From: an uncultured Bacteroidales bacterium
Lineage (GTDB): Bacteria; Bacteroidota; Bacteroidia; Bacteroidales; UBA932
Reading direction: 5' to 3'
NCBI GenBank assembly: GCA_934691625.1
Contig: CAKUTA010000003.1
Coordinates: forward strand, 124,001 to 188,000
Length of the DNA stretch: 64,000 bases
In this document: in pieces, positions 53,467 to 62,286 of the stretch
Position numbering within the stretch: position 1 is the stretch's first letter
How the letters are laid out: every line of letters starts with the position of its first letter
Position numbers and translations under genes: made by a program
The notes under the pieces: model-generated
Told to the model about the DNA's origin: nothing
The model's database searches: none
What the model saw: the letters and a program-made list of their open reading frames with translations, nothing else

Positions 53467-55748
53467 TGTCCAGGAAATTATTAGCCATCTTCACGGCTTT
53501 CATGCTGCTGCCCTCCATGCTTGTGGCGCAGGACAGGAAGCTTGTGACCGGAAGGATCCTGGACAAGGCGACAGACCTGCCTATCGACCTCACCCAGGTG
53601 GAGGTCATCATATATAGCTTCAATACTGTCGCTGAGGCACAGGATGTCAAGAAGCAGATGGATGAGGATGCCTCTGCTGTCATTCTGCCTGAGGCCCGTA
53701 CATTCCCGGACCAGAATGGCTACTATCAGATATATGTGGCTTCCACAGGAGCGCTGGTGTTCAAGGCTGATATGCAGGAAGCTGTAGTGGAAAATGTTGA
53801 TAACCGTCTGGAAATCAATATAAAGCTTTCTGTAGGAAACCGTATCTGCAACTCCCTGGTTTCGGCAAAGAGGGAGAGCATCGGAGTGATGGATCCGGAG
53901 ACAGACATTGACGGCAACTGGATGAAGGCAAGGAGCTCCATCAGCCTTCCTGCATTCTCTGGACGTGCTAACGGGCGTCTCATCATCCAGCCTTTCCTGG
54001 TGGACTGCGAGACGAAGGATACGCTCCGCTATCTCCGGCCGATGGTGATGGACGGAAAGGAATATGTGCTGACGCAGCTGCGGCGCAAGAACTACGACCC
54101 GTCGCTGGACACATTGAACACATACCGCCTGAAGGATGAGAACCTTTCAGCACACGAGATGATTATCCCGTGGGCTGACACCATCTTCCTGGAGCATCCT
54201 GAGAGGAGCTATCAGGTGAAGGGCATTATCCATTTCGAGGACTATCTGGGAGTCTATAGGAACAATGACTATTATCTCACTTCCTCACGTGTGCGCAGAC
54301 CGATGCGTTTCCTTGAGTGTCCGGATGGACCGTTCTGGCTTGATCCTGAGCAATATAAGGAGCATCCTAAGAGGGAACGCCATAACACTGTCGGCAGGAT
54401 GTCATTGAACTTCACTATCGGCAAGGCAGAGATATCCGCTTCGGATACTGCCGGGTGGCGCCAGATCGAGACTCTGAAGAAGAACCTTCTGGACATAGTG
54501 GCAGATGAGGGTGCTGTCCTCAAGGAGTTCCATATCACCGGAACTGCTTCACCGGACGGGCCTTATGCATCGAACCTGAAGCTGGCGCAGAAACGTATGC
54601 AGTATGCGCTGAACCATATTGCGTCCGTGCTTCCTGAAGCCATCCGCGCACGTGTCTATATGACGACGAAGGCTGATGTCGCCACATGGTCTGAAGTAGC
54701 TGATATACTCGATGCTGACTCATTGACCTCGGAGGCTTCTGAAATCAGGCGCATTGTCGAGGAGAATCCCGGAAGGCAGGACCGGCAGTGGATGCTTATC
54801 CGCAAGCTGCCGTCATATAAGACAGTCATTACTGACAGGCTTCCGCGTCTGCGCAATGTGCAATATCTTCAGATTCAAGAAGTTTATAGGGAGCTGACTC
54901 CTGAGGAGATATGGGACAGATACCAGAACGATGAAGACTACCGCAGCGGACGGAAGGAGTTTGCATTGTATGAATACTGGAGTCTCTTCAACCTGGTGAA
55001 GGACAAGGATGAGCTGTATGAACTCTACAAGCGTGCATACACCCAGTCTGTCAGGGACAACGGAAAGCCATGGGCGCTTGCCGCATGCAATCTGGCTGCC
55101 GCCGATATCGAGAGAGGTATCGTGGATACGGCATTGCTGGCTCCATTTATTGACCTGACAACTCATGGGGTCAATGTCAGGATACGCAACACTTACGGTG
55201 ACGGCTATACTGTCGTGAACCCGGCACCGCTTGTCGCAGACCAGATGATAATGCTTGCGAAATCGTATGATTTCAGGCGTGCCAGCCAGCTGTGCCAGCT
55301 TCTTGACAATGGTGGCGGTACAGAGTATAGGAATGTCAAGGCTTATGTGATGTGCCTGGGAGGCTATTATAAGGGAGGAAAGACTCCGGAGCAGCGCTCG
55401 TGGGCGGCATCTAATCTGGAGGCTGTCTCCGGCAGTTCGCCTCTGAACTGCGTGGTCGCCAACCTTGCGCTTGATACGAAGCACAATGATGCCGTGGCAG
55501 AGGAGGCTATGAAAGAGCTGGATCCTGAAAATGCCCTTACCGACTATCTCTGGGCTATAATATATGGCAGAAAGGCAGCGCGTTCCGGCGATGTGACTGA
55601 TGATCTGTATTCGGAAGACTGCCTGGTTTCATGTTTCAGAAAAGACAAGTCCTTCATCGGGATTGCTGCCGGGGATGGCGACATCCAAGAAGATACATAT
55701 AAGAACGCAAAGGCACGTTTCGAGGAGGAAAGCAGAAGTGGAAATTAA
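53463..55748 (+). CDS. Large OmpA-type protein of the DUF3575 cluster
   Basis: 761 residues from the first ATG of the ATGATG overlap; the open frame extends upstream but without a signal peptide. Signal peptide (cleavage after VAQ, about residue 21), then a carboxypeptidase-regulatory-like domain (VTGRILDKATDLPID), a long mixed region, and an OmpA-like peptidoglycan-binding segment around residues 335-385 (ITGTASPDGPYASNLKLAQKR). The last 300 residues are mostly helical with repeat-like pairs. It probably ties the surface structure made by the cluster to the cell wall. The family cannot be named precisely. Confidence 0.72.
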   Translation: MMSRKLLAIFTAFMLLPSMLVAQDRKLVTGRILDKATDLPIDLTQVEVIIYSFNTVAEAQDVKKQMDEDASAVILPEARTFPDQNGYYQIYVASTGALVFKADMQEAVVENVDNRLEINIKLSVGNRICNSLVSAKRESIGVMDPETDIDGNWMKARSSISLPAFSGRANGRLIIQPFLVDCETKDTLRYLRPMVMDGKEYVLTQLRRKNYDPSLDTLNTYRLKDENLSAHEMIIPWADTIFLEHPERSYQVKGIIHFEDYLGVYRNNDYYLTSSRVRRPMRFLECPDGPFWLDPEQYKEHPKRERHNTVGRMSLNFTIGKAEISASDTAGWRQIETLKKNLLDIVADEGAVLKEFHITGTASPDGPYASNLKLAQKRMQYALNHIASVLPEAIRARVYMTTKADVATWSEVADILDADSLTSEASEIRRIVEENPGRQDRQWMLIRKLPSYKTVITDRLPRLRNVQYLQIQEVYRELTPEEIWDRYQNDEDYRSGRKEFALYEYWSLFNLVKDKDELYELYKRAYTQSVRDNGKPWALAACNLAAADIERGIVDTALLAPFIDLTTHGVNVRIRNTYGDGYTVVNPAPLVADQMIMLAKSYDFRRASQLCQLLDNGGGTEYRNVKAYVMCLGGYYKGGKTPEQRSWAASNLEAVSGSSPLNCVVANLALDTKHNDAVAEEAMKELDPENALTDYLWAIIYGRKAARSGDVTDDLYSEDCLVSCFRKDKSFIGIAAGDGDIQEDTYKNAKARFEEESRSGN

Positions 55749-55754
55749 ATTGTT

Positions 55755-56999
55755 ATGACAATGAAAGCGAGATATTATATGACTATAGCTGCCTGCCTTA
55801 TGATGGCAGCAGTAACCGCCGGTGCCCGTCAGGCGGACTCGACGGGCTTCAATGCTCTCGACTACAGTATGCAGAAACGCTACCGTCCTCATGATGAGCC
55901 GTTTGCAAAATACGCATTCTTCTATGTCCATGCTGGGACCGAGCAGTATATCCGCCGTTCGTATTCGTCTTTCGGCTGGGGGCCGGTGGCGCGTGAAGAG
56001 CTTGGCTTCCGGGTGAGCAAGTACAGCAGCGTGGCTATAGGCGCATCTGCGGGGACACTGCGCCGTAATTCAGATGTGGCGCGAGCCCTGCGTGTAGGAG
56101 CGGAACTTCAGCATTATTTTGACCTGACTTCCTACGTCGGCGGCTATAGGCCGGACAGGACTGTGTCTCTATATACGGTCGAGGGGATCGGATATTATAA
56201 GACGAGGTGCGCCGGAGTGAACAGCCGGGCATACAGCCTGCGTGGAGGTCTTGTACTGTCCCTCAATATAGGCGGGAACTGGAATATCAACATTGAGCCG
56301 TATGCCGACCTCTATTCTGACGGGATTGATCCCGGGGCTTCGTGGAACTGGCGCAGGTTTGATGGTGGATATGGCGTGACAGCAGGTCTATCGCACCGTT
56401 TCGATTTCCGGAAGCCTGTATATTATGGCGAGAACCGGGGCTTTGGCAAGTGGTTTGTCGAGGATTCCTTCATAGATGTGGAGGGTGGTGCCCAGTTCTA
56501 TGGCGGCGGCAGGTCGGCATCTGATGCGGATATGGCGTCGAGTGTGCGTGAGCATGTGGCGCTTGGATATGGCAGATGGCTTTCAGGGCCGCTCGGAGTC
56601 CGTGTTTCAGGCTTTATCTCAGGCAACGCCTGGGACAATGAGCAGGGAAGCAGGCAGAAGTCCAATCTTGCAGGTCTGCGCGGAGAAGTCATGTTCGACC
56701 CTATATTCTATGTGAAGAAGACCCGTGACCACCGCTTCTCGATGCCGCTGATGTTCGGTCTGGAGGCAGGGCATTTCAAAAAATCCGGAACGGATATTAC
56801 GCTGAACAAGTGGTATTGTGGTCTTACGGGGGGCATGCAGCTGAAGCTCCGCGCGGCAGAGCGCTGTTCTTTCTACCTGGAACCTCGTTTCTCCATAGTT
56901 CCATATACCTATACGTCGAAGGAGCAGGGTGGACAGGCGTTCAAGAACTGGTTCGATACCATAGCCAATATCAATTTCGGCGTGGAGATAGATCTTTAG
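55755..56999 (+). CDS. Outer-membrane beta-barrel protein of the DUF3575 cluster
   Basis: 414 residues. Signal peptide (cleavage after AGA, about residue 24), then many amphipathic strands with aromatic belts and Gly-rich turns, ending GVEIDL. I recognise no named family, but the pattern is of an outer-membrane barrel. It starts six bases after the OmpA-type gene. The cluster ends here, with the convergent sigma factor gene four bases after its stop. No fimbrillin follows. Confidence 0.6.
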   Translation: MTMKARYYMTIAACLMMAAVTAGARQADSTGFNALDYSMQKRYRPHDEPFAKYAFFYVHAGTEQYIRRSYSSFGWGPVAREELGFRVSKYSSVAIGASAGTLRRNSDVARALRVGAELQHYFDLTSYVGGYRPDRTVSLYTVEGIGYYKTRCAGVNSRAYSLRGGLVLSLNIGGNWNINIEPYADLYSDGIDPGASWNWRRFDGGYGVTAGLSHRFDFRKPVYYGENRGFGKWFVEDSFIDVEGGAQFYGGGRSASDADMASSVREHVALGYGRWLSGPLGVRVSGFISGNAWDNEQGSRQKSNLAGLRGEVMFDPIFYVKKTRDHRFSMPLMFGLEAGHFKKSGTDITLNKWYCGLTGGMQLKLRAAERCSFYLEPRFSIVPYTYTSKEQGGQAFKNWFDTIANINFGVEIDL

Positions 57000-57003
57000 A
57001 AGC

Positions 57004-57582
57004 TTAACGGATGCTGCATATCAGAAGCAGCATCGGCAGATAATCCTTGAGAGAGGCGCGGAGTATTTCCAGCGCCTTTTGTATTTCCCGCTTGACCTTG
57101 CGTGGGGTGACGCCGTATCTTTTGGCGATCTCCTCGTATGTGAGGTCTTCGAAACGGCTGTCCATGAAGATGTTCCGTGAAAGCTCGGGCATGTCCGCAA
57201 GAAATTTCCTGAATATGCCTTCGACTTCGGAGCTGAAGATGTCTCCCATGTCTCCGCTTTCGAGGACTGATATTTCGGAAAGCATAGACTTTATTCGCAG
57301 ATTCATGTCCGGGTCAATGGAGCCTTCCGCAAGGACTATCCTCGAATTGTCGCGCAGCCAGTTGAGGCAGCGGTTCTTCACGGAGCGCAGGATATATGCT
57401 TCCGGCCTGGTCTTCAAGTCTATGCTGCTCTTCCTGTCCCAGAATGTCGTGAAGCATTCAGATACGATATCCTCCGCCACTGCAAGGTCACGTACGTAAG
57501 ACCTGGCTATGGCGACGAAACTGTCCTTGTAAGTGATAAACAGCTTACCGAAGTCTGATGGGGTGATACCTGGAGCCGGCAT
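57004..57582 (-). CDS. ECF-type RNA polymerase sigma factor
   Basis: 192 residues. Region 2 (about 8-75) shows DSFVAIARSYVRDLAVAEDIVSE, and region 4 (about 130-180) LTYEEIAKRYGVTPRKVKREI, the helix-turn-helix for the -35 element. It would be held by the FecR protein encoded divergently at 57728 and released when the STN domain of the SusC at 58888 senses its ligand. The sigma gene is on the opposite strand from FecR; in many such loci they are in line. A TATATTTG box at 57613-57620 (minus strand) could drive it. Confidence 0.92.
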   Translation of the reverse strand: MPAPGITPSDFGKLFITYKDSFVAIARSYVRDLAVAEDIVSECFTTFWDRKSSIDLKTRPEAYILRSVKNRCLNWLRDNSRIVLAEGSIDPDMNLRIKSMLSEISVLESGDMGDIFSSEVEGIFRKFLADMPELSRNIFMDSRFEDLTYEEIAKRYGVTPRKVKREIQKALEILRASLKDYLPMLLLICSIR

Positions 57583-57612
57583 TCTGTCGAATAAAGTTTC
57601 TTATAATTCCGG

Positions 57613-57620
57613 CAAATATA
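57613..57620 (-). promoter_or_regulatory. -7 box for the ECF sigma gene
   Basis: Minus strand TATATTTG, exact TAnnTTTG, 31 bases before the start codon. No clear -33 box. Confidence 0.4.
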
Positions 57621-57644
57621 TGTTTTTTTCATGAAACTTTAACT

Positions 57645-57682
57645 TTTTGGGGGTCCATTAGCGGAAAGCGTGTGTCTTATTA
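57645..57682 (+). promoter_or_regulatory. Candidate ECF-sigma promoter for fecR-susCD
   Basis: TTTTGGGGGTCC ends at 57656, and GTGTCTTATTA runs from 57672 to 57682; GGGGGT and GTGTCTTA are 17 bases apart, a normal -35/-10 spacing. This is not the housekeeping TTTG/TAnnTTTG pattern. I infer that the divergent sigma factor reads it. Confidence 0.4.
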
Positions 57683-57727
57683 ATGTATGCGGAATGAGGT
57701 AAAAGGTTTTGCATACATGTAAACAGC

Positions 57728-58693
57728 ATGAAAATGAACACATCGCTACTTCTGAAATATCTCAGGTGCACCGCTTCTGCAGAAGAGGAGCGCATGGTAC
57801 GCGAGTGGCTTGCCGATGATCCGGATGGCAGTCACGCGAAGAAATATCAGGACGCTCATCTCATTTTCGAAGGCATGGCTGTCCATGGGCATGATGCCGA
57901 GGCTGTCAGGCCGGCTGCTGCGCGACCTTCCGTATTCAGGCGTATGGCACGTTATGCCGCTGCCGCTGCTGTGGCCGCCGTTATGCTTGCCGGCACATCT
58001 GTCATTGTCCGGAACAGGACATTGGACAGGATCGCCGAAAAGACAGAGACGGTATATGTTCCTGCAGGCCGGACGATGGAGCTGACTCTGGAGGATGGCT
58101 CCAGGATGTGGCTGAATTCAGGCACAAGGGTCGAGTATCCTTCTGTATTCGGAAGAAAGACAAGAAATGTGAAGGTGCTGGATGGAGAGGTCCTTTTCGA
58201 TGTCGCCCGTGATGAGGGCAAACCGTTTATTGTCAGCACATTCGCTTCAGATATCAAGGTCCTTGGAACCAAGTTTGATGTGCTTGCTGATGAAAAGAGC
58301 GGGACATTCAGGACATCTCTGATACGCGGTTCGGTCAGTGTAAGCAGCCGGATGGATGGCGGAGATAATGTAATCCTTCGGCCGGATCAGACCGTCACAA
58401 TGGAGAACGGACGTCTGGTAGTATCCAGGATGCTGGATCCGGCATCTGTGATATGCTGGAAAGATGGTCTGGTGAATCTTACCGATCTTCCGTTCGACAA
58501 GCTTATGGAGCGTTTCGAGAAGGTCTATGATGTGAAGATTATCATTGATAGGAATGAGGTTCCGGAGATAAGGTATTCAAGAGGTAAAGTTCGTGTATCT
58601 GACGGCGTTGACCATGCGCTGGAGATGCTTTCAAGGGCTTCTGACTTCCGGTGGAGGCACGACAGAAATTCTAATATAATTACAATATATTAA
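57728..58693 (+). CDS. FecR-type anti-sigma factor
   Basis: 321 residues. A cytoplasmic N-terminal region of about 75 residues, one membrane helix (about 77-97), and a periplasmic FecR domain (VPAGRTMELTLEDGSRMWLNSGT, later GEVLFDVARDEGKPFIV) plus the C-terminal FDKLMERFEKVYDVKI domain common in Bacteroidota. It binds the sigma factor inside and the STN domain of the transporter outside. The downstream susC begins 194 bases later, after a leader with a hairpin. Confidence 0.93.
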   Translation: MKMNTSLLLKYLRCTASAEEERMVREWLADDPDGSHAKKYQDAHLIFEGMAVHGHDAEAVRPAAARPSVFRRMARYAAAAAVAAVMLAGTSVIVRNRTLDRIAEKTETVYVPAGRTMELTLEDGSRMWLNSGTRVEYPSVFGRKTRNVKVLDGEVLFDVARDEGKPFIVSTFASDIKVLGTKFDVLADEKSGTFRTSLIRGSVSVSSRMDGGDNVILRPDQTVTMENGRLVVSRMLDPASVICWKDGLVNLTDLPFDKLMERFEKVYDVKIIIDRNEVPEIRYSRGKVRVSDGVDHALEMLSRASDFRWRHDRNSNIITIY

Positions 58694-58704
58694 TTTATAG
58701 TAAC

Positions 58705-58787
58705 ATGAAAAAAATAAGCTGCTTCAGATTAAGAGAAGATTTTCAAGGATAGATCCATTTTCGAAGAAGGAGTGTGCCGGTGGCACA
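58705..58787 (+). promoter_or_regulatory. Leader of the second susC with mini-ORF and hairpin
   Basis: A 15-codon frame starts at 58705 (MKKISCFRLREDFQG, stop at 58750-58752) after AGTAAC, and a hairpin with arms TGTGCC (58773-58778) and GGCACA (58782-58787) and a three-base loop follows. Either could regulate susC expression after transcription; both could be chance. Confidence 0.3.
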
Positions 58788-58887
58788 TGACTGATGAGAA
58801 AAGAGATATAGACCGAAAAGAGCCCTTAAGATGATGCAGGTTATTTTTTGAAGGTTGCATAATCACTAATAATCAAAGATATAATCA

Positions 58888-61800
58888 ATGAACAAGTTTC
58901 TTTTTACACAAACATTGAAACGTTTTTCATTGGCTTTGGTCCTGAGCTTCAGCGTCATTATCGGCGCGTTTGCCCAGAATTCCAGGGAAATCACCTTGAA
59001 GATGGAGAATGCTCCTCTCGGCAAGGTGATGGATGCCATTGAGAATCAGTCTCAGTATCTATTCCTTAATGACGGGGTCGATGTGAATATGCTTGTCGAT
59101 GTCAACGTCAATAATGCGACTATCACTGCGACGCTGGAGAATGTGTTCGCAGCAAAGCCTGTCTCGTGGAAGATAGACGGAGTCAATGTCTATATCTCCC
59201 CTAAGAAGGACGGCCGCCAGGCGTCTGACCGCAGGGTGTCAGGTGTCGTGACAGATGCCGCCGGGATGCCTCTTATCGGAGCTGCAATCCTTGTCAAGGG
59301 CACTACCAACGGTACCAGCACTGATGCTGATGGAAAATTCGCTTTCGACCTTGACAACGAGAACATGTCCGGCTCGAAGGTTCTCCAGTTCGTGTGCCTC
59401 GGCTACACTACATTGGAGCTTCCTCTCGGCAGCAGACGTGTGTTCAATGTCACTCTGGCTGACGATTCACAGCTTCTCGAAGGAACTGTGGTGACAGCCC
59501 TCGGTATCAAGCGCTCTGAGAAGGCATTGAGCTACAATGTGCAGAAGATTGATTCTGAAGAACTTCTGACGAATAAGGACGCTAACTTCGTGAATTCTCT
59601 CAACGGTAAGGTGGCAGGCCTCGTTATCAACTCCTCTTCATCAGGAGTCGGTGGCGCTTCAAAGGTCGTTATGCGTGGTGAGAAATCCATCAGCAAATCC
59701 TCAAATGCCCTTTACGTCATTGACGGTATTCCTATGTATACATCAGCAAGGGATGCTGGAACAGAGTTCGATTCCAAGGGTGCTACCGATCCTATAGCTG
59801 ATATCAACCCTGAGGATATCGAGTCGATGACTGTCCTCACCGGTGCTGCCGCAGCCGCTCTCTATGGTTCTTCTGCTGCCAACGGTGCAATCGTTGTCAC
59901 CACCAAGAAAGGTCTTGAAGGCAAGACTTCATTGACAATTTCCAGCAATACCGAGTTCTTCAATCCGTTCATCCTGCCTTCTTTCCAGAACAGGTACGGG
60001 ACAGGTGACCTGAACTCTTCAGAGGGTTCTGCAATCAGAAGCTGGGGCAACAAGCTGAACTCATCCAACTATATGGGCTATAACCCTCGCAGCGACTATT
60101 TCCAGACCGGTGTCACCGGAACCGAGAGCGTGTCGCTTTCTACAGGAAACTCGAAGAACCAGACGTACCTTTCAGCTGCGGCTGTCAATTCCAAGGGTGT
60201 CGTTCCTAACAACGGCTACAACAGATATAATTTCACATTCCGTAACACCACCAAGTTCTTGAAAGATAAGATGACTCTGGATGTCGCTGTGGGATATATC
60301 ATGCAGAACGACCGCAACCTTACGAACCAAGGTACCTATAACAACCCTATTGTGGGCGCATACCTCTTCCCTCGCGGAAATGACTGGGAGGATATCACCA
60401 TGTATGAAAGGTGGGATTCTTCACGTAAGATCTATACACAGTACTGGCCTGTTGGCGATGCCGGCATGACAATGCAGAACCCTTACTGGATCAATTACCG
60501 TAACCTTCGCCAGAACAAGAAGAACAGGTATAACCTCAGTGCAGGTCTTTATTACGATATCACCGACTGGATGACATTGTCCGGACGTGTGAAAGTCGAT
60601 AACTCCGAGAACAAGTACACCGAGAAGTTCTACGCTACTACCAATACACAGCTTACCGAGTATTCCACCAATGGACTTTATGGACAGGAGGAATCACAGG
60701 ACAGGCAGGTATATGCTGATGTCCTTCTCGATATCAACAAGACATGGAACAAGTGGAGCTTCCACGGCAACATCGGTGCCTCTATCTCGGATATGCGTGC
60801 TGACAGCTTCTCCCTCCGCGGACCTATCGCTGACGGCAATGTCGATCCTTCCGAGTCCAGGAATATTCCTAATGTGTTCAATGTGTTCGCACTTAGCCAG
60901 TCCAAGTCAGTAAAGAAACAGTCAGGCTGGAGAGAGCAGACTCAGTCAATATATGCTTCTGCCGAGGTCGGCTTCAAGAATGCATATTATCTTACTCTCA
61001 CAGGGCGAAACGACTGGCCTTCACAGCTTGCCGGTCCTCGCTCTAACCAGAAAGGATTCTTCTACCCTTCGGTGGGTGCATCAGTTGTCCTTTCAGAGAT
61101 CATCCCGAATATGCCTAAGCAGCTTGAATATCTGAAGGTACGCTCATCATGGGCTTCAGTAGGAGTCCCTTTCGGAAGATGGCTTGCGAACCCGGTGCAT
61201 GAGTGGCCGGACAAGGGCAATTCATGGAATACCCAGACAGCCTATCCTGTGGAGAACCTCAAGCCTGAGAGAACCAACTCATGGGAGGCAGGTATCACAA
61301 TGCGCTTCCTTAACTGGTTCAGCCTCGATGCTTCCTATTATAACACCCATACGAAGAACCAGACTATCTATCCTGCGATTTCTACGGGTTCAGGATATTC
61401 CGAGATTCCTATCCAGTCAGGTGATGTGCTGAATGAGGGTGTTGAGCTTTCACTTGGCTTCGACAAGACATGGGGCATCTTCGGATGGAACAGCAGCTAT
61501 ACCTTCTCTACGAACAGGAACAAGATCATTTCCCTGGTAAAGGATGTCAAGAATCCTGTTACCGGTGAGCCTCTCAGCATTTCCGCAATGGAGATGGGCG
61601 GCCTCGGCAATGCCAGGTTCATCCTTAAGGAAGGCGGTACCCTCGGTGACCTCTATTCCCGCCAGGATTTCGTAAGGGACAGCAACGGCAAGATCTATGT
61701 CGATGCCAGCGGCAATGTCGCCACTGAGACCAAGAAGGACATTGATGACTATATCAAGCTCGGAAGCGTGCTCCCTAAGGCCAACATGGCATGGAGAAAT

Positions 61801-62271
61801 GACTTCAAGGTCCAGAACTTCAACTTCGGTTTCATGCTTACGGCACGTCTCGGCGGAGTGGTATATTCCAGGACACAGGCTATGCTCGACTATTACGGCG
61901 TATCTGAGGCTTCTGCATTGTCCCGTGACAATGGTGGCGTCCTCATCAACGGCTCTGACCTTATCGATGCAAACAGCTGGTACACAGCTATCGGCTCCGG
62001 AGATACTGTCCCTCAGTATTATACATATTCTGCTACGAACTTGAGGCTCCAGGAGGCTTCCATCGGATACACATTCCCTAGGAAGATGCTCGGAAACCTG
62101 TTCGACCTTACTGTGCAGGTGGTCGGCCGCAACCTCTGGATGATCTATAACAAGGCGCCGTATGATCCTGAAGCAGTGGCATCTGCTACTACCAACTTCT
62201 ATTCAGGTATCGACTACTTCATGATGCCAAGCACCAGGAACTTCGGCTTCAATATCAGAATCAAATTCTAA
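58888..62271 (+). CDS. SusC-type TonB-dependent transducer with STN domain
   Basis: 1127 residues. Signal peptide (cleavage after FAQ, about 30), an STN domain (about 33-110, ITLKMENAPLGKVMDAIENQ) that contacts FecR, a carboxypeptidase-like domain (VSGVVTDAAGMPLIGAAIL), a plug (VLTGAAAAALYGSSAANGAI) and the barrel, ending in Phe. It combines import with signalling: ligand binding should release the sigma factor at 57004. The VTALGIKRSEKALSYNV segment is shared by a SusC subgroup often found with FecR. The SusD gene follows by 15 bases. Confidence 0.94.
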   Translation: MNKFLFTQTLKRFSLALVLSFSVIIGAFAQNSREITLKMENAPLGKVMDAIENQSQYLFLNDGVDVNMLVDVNVNNATITATLENVFAAKPVSWKIDGVNVYISPKKDGRQASDRRVSGVVTDAAGMPLIGAAILVKGTTNGTSTDADGKFAFDLDNENMSGSKVLQFVCLGYTTLELPLGSRRVFNVTLADDSQLLEGTVVTALGIKRSEKALSYNVQKIDSEELLTNKDANFVNSLNGKVAGLVINSSSSGVGGASKVVMRGEKSISKSSNALYVIDGIPMYTSARDAGTEFDSKGATDPIADINPEDIESMTVLTGAAAAALYGSSAANGAIVVTTKKGLEGKTSLTISSNTEFFNPFILPSFQNRYGTGDLNSSEGSAIRSWGNKLNSSNYMGYNPRSDYFQTGVTGTESVSLSTGNSKNQTYLSAAAVNSKGVVPNNGYNRYNFTFRNTTKFLKDKMTLDVAVGYIMQNDRNLTNQGTYNNPIVGAYLFPRGNDWEDITMYERWDSSRKIYTQYWPVGDAGMTMQNPYWINYRNLRQNKKNRYNLSAGLYYDITDWMTLSGRVKVDNSENKYTEKFYATTNTQLTEYSTNGLYGQEESQDRQVYADVLLDINKTWNKWSFHGNIGASISDMRADSFSLRGPIADGNVDPSESRNIPNVFNVFALSQSKSVKKQSGWREQTQSIYASAEVGFKNAYYLTLTGRNDWPSQLAGPRSNQKGFFYPSVGASVVLSEIIPNMPKQLEYLKVRSSWASVGVPFGRWLANPVHEWPDKGNSWNTQTAYPVENLKPERTNSWEAGITMRFLNWFSLDASYYNTHTKNQTIYPAISTGSGYSEIPIQSGDVLNEGVELSLGFDKTWGIFGWNSSYTFSTNRNKIISLVKDVKNPVTGEPLSISAMEMGGLGNARFILKEGGTLGDLYSRQDFVRDSNGKIYVDASGNVATETKKDIDDYIKLGSVLPKANMAWRNDFKVQNFNFGFMLTARLGGVVYSRTQAMLDYYGVSEASALSRDNGGVLINGSDLIDANSWYTAIGSGDTVPQYYTYSATNLRLQEASIGYTFPRKMLGNLFDLTVQVVGRNLWMIYNKAPYDPEAVASATTNFYSGIDYFMMPSTRNFGFNIRIKF

Positions 62272-62286
62272 AGGAGGCTTTCTACA

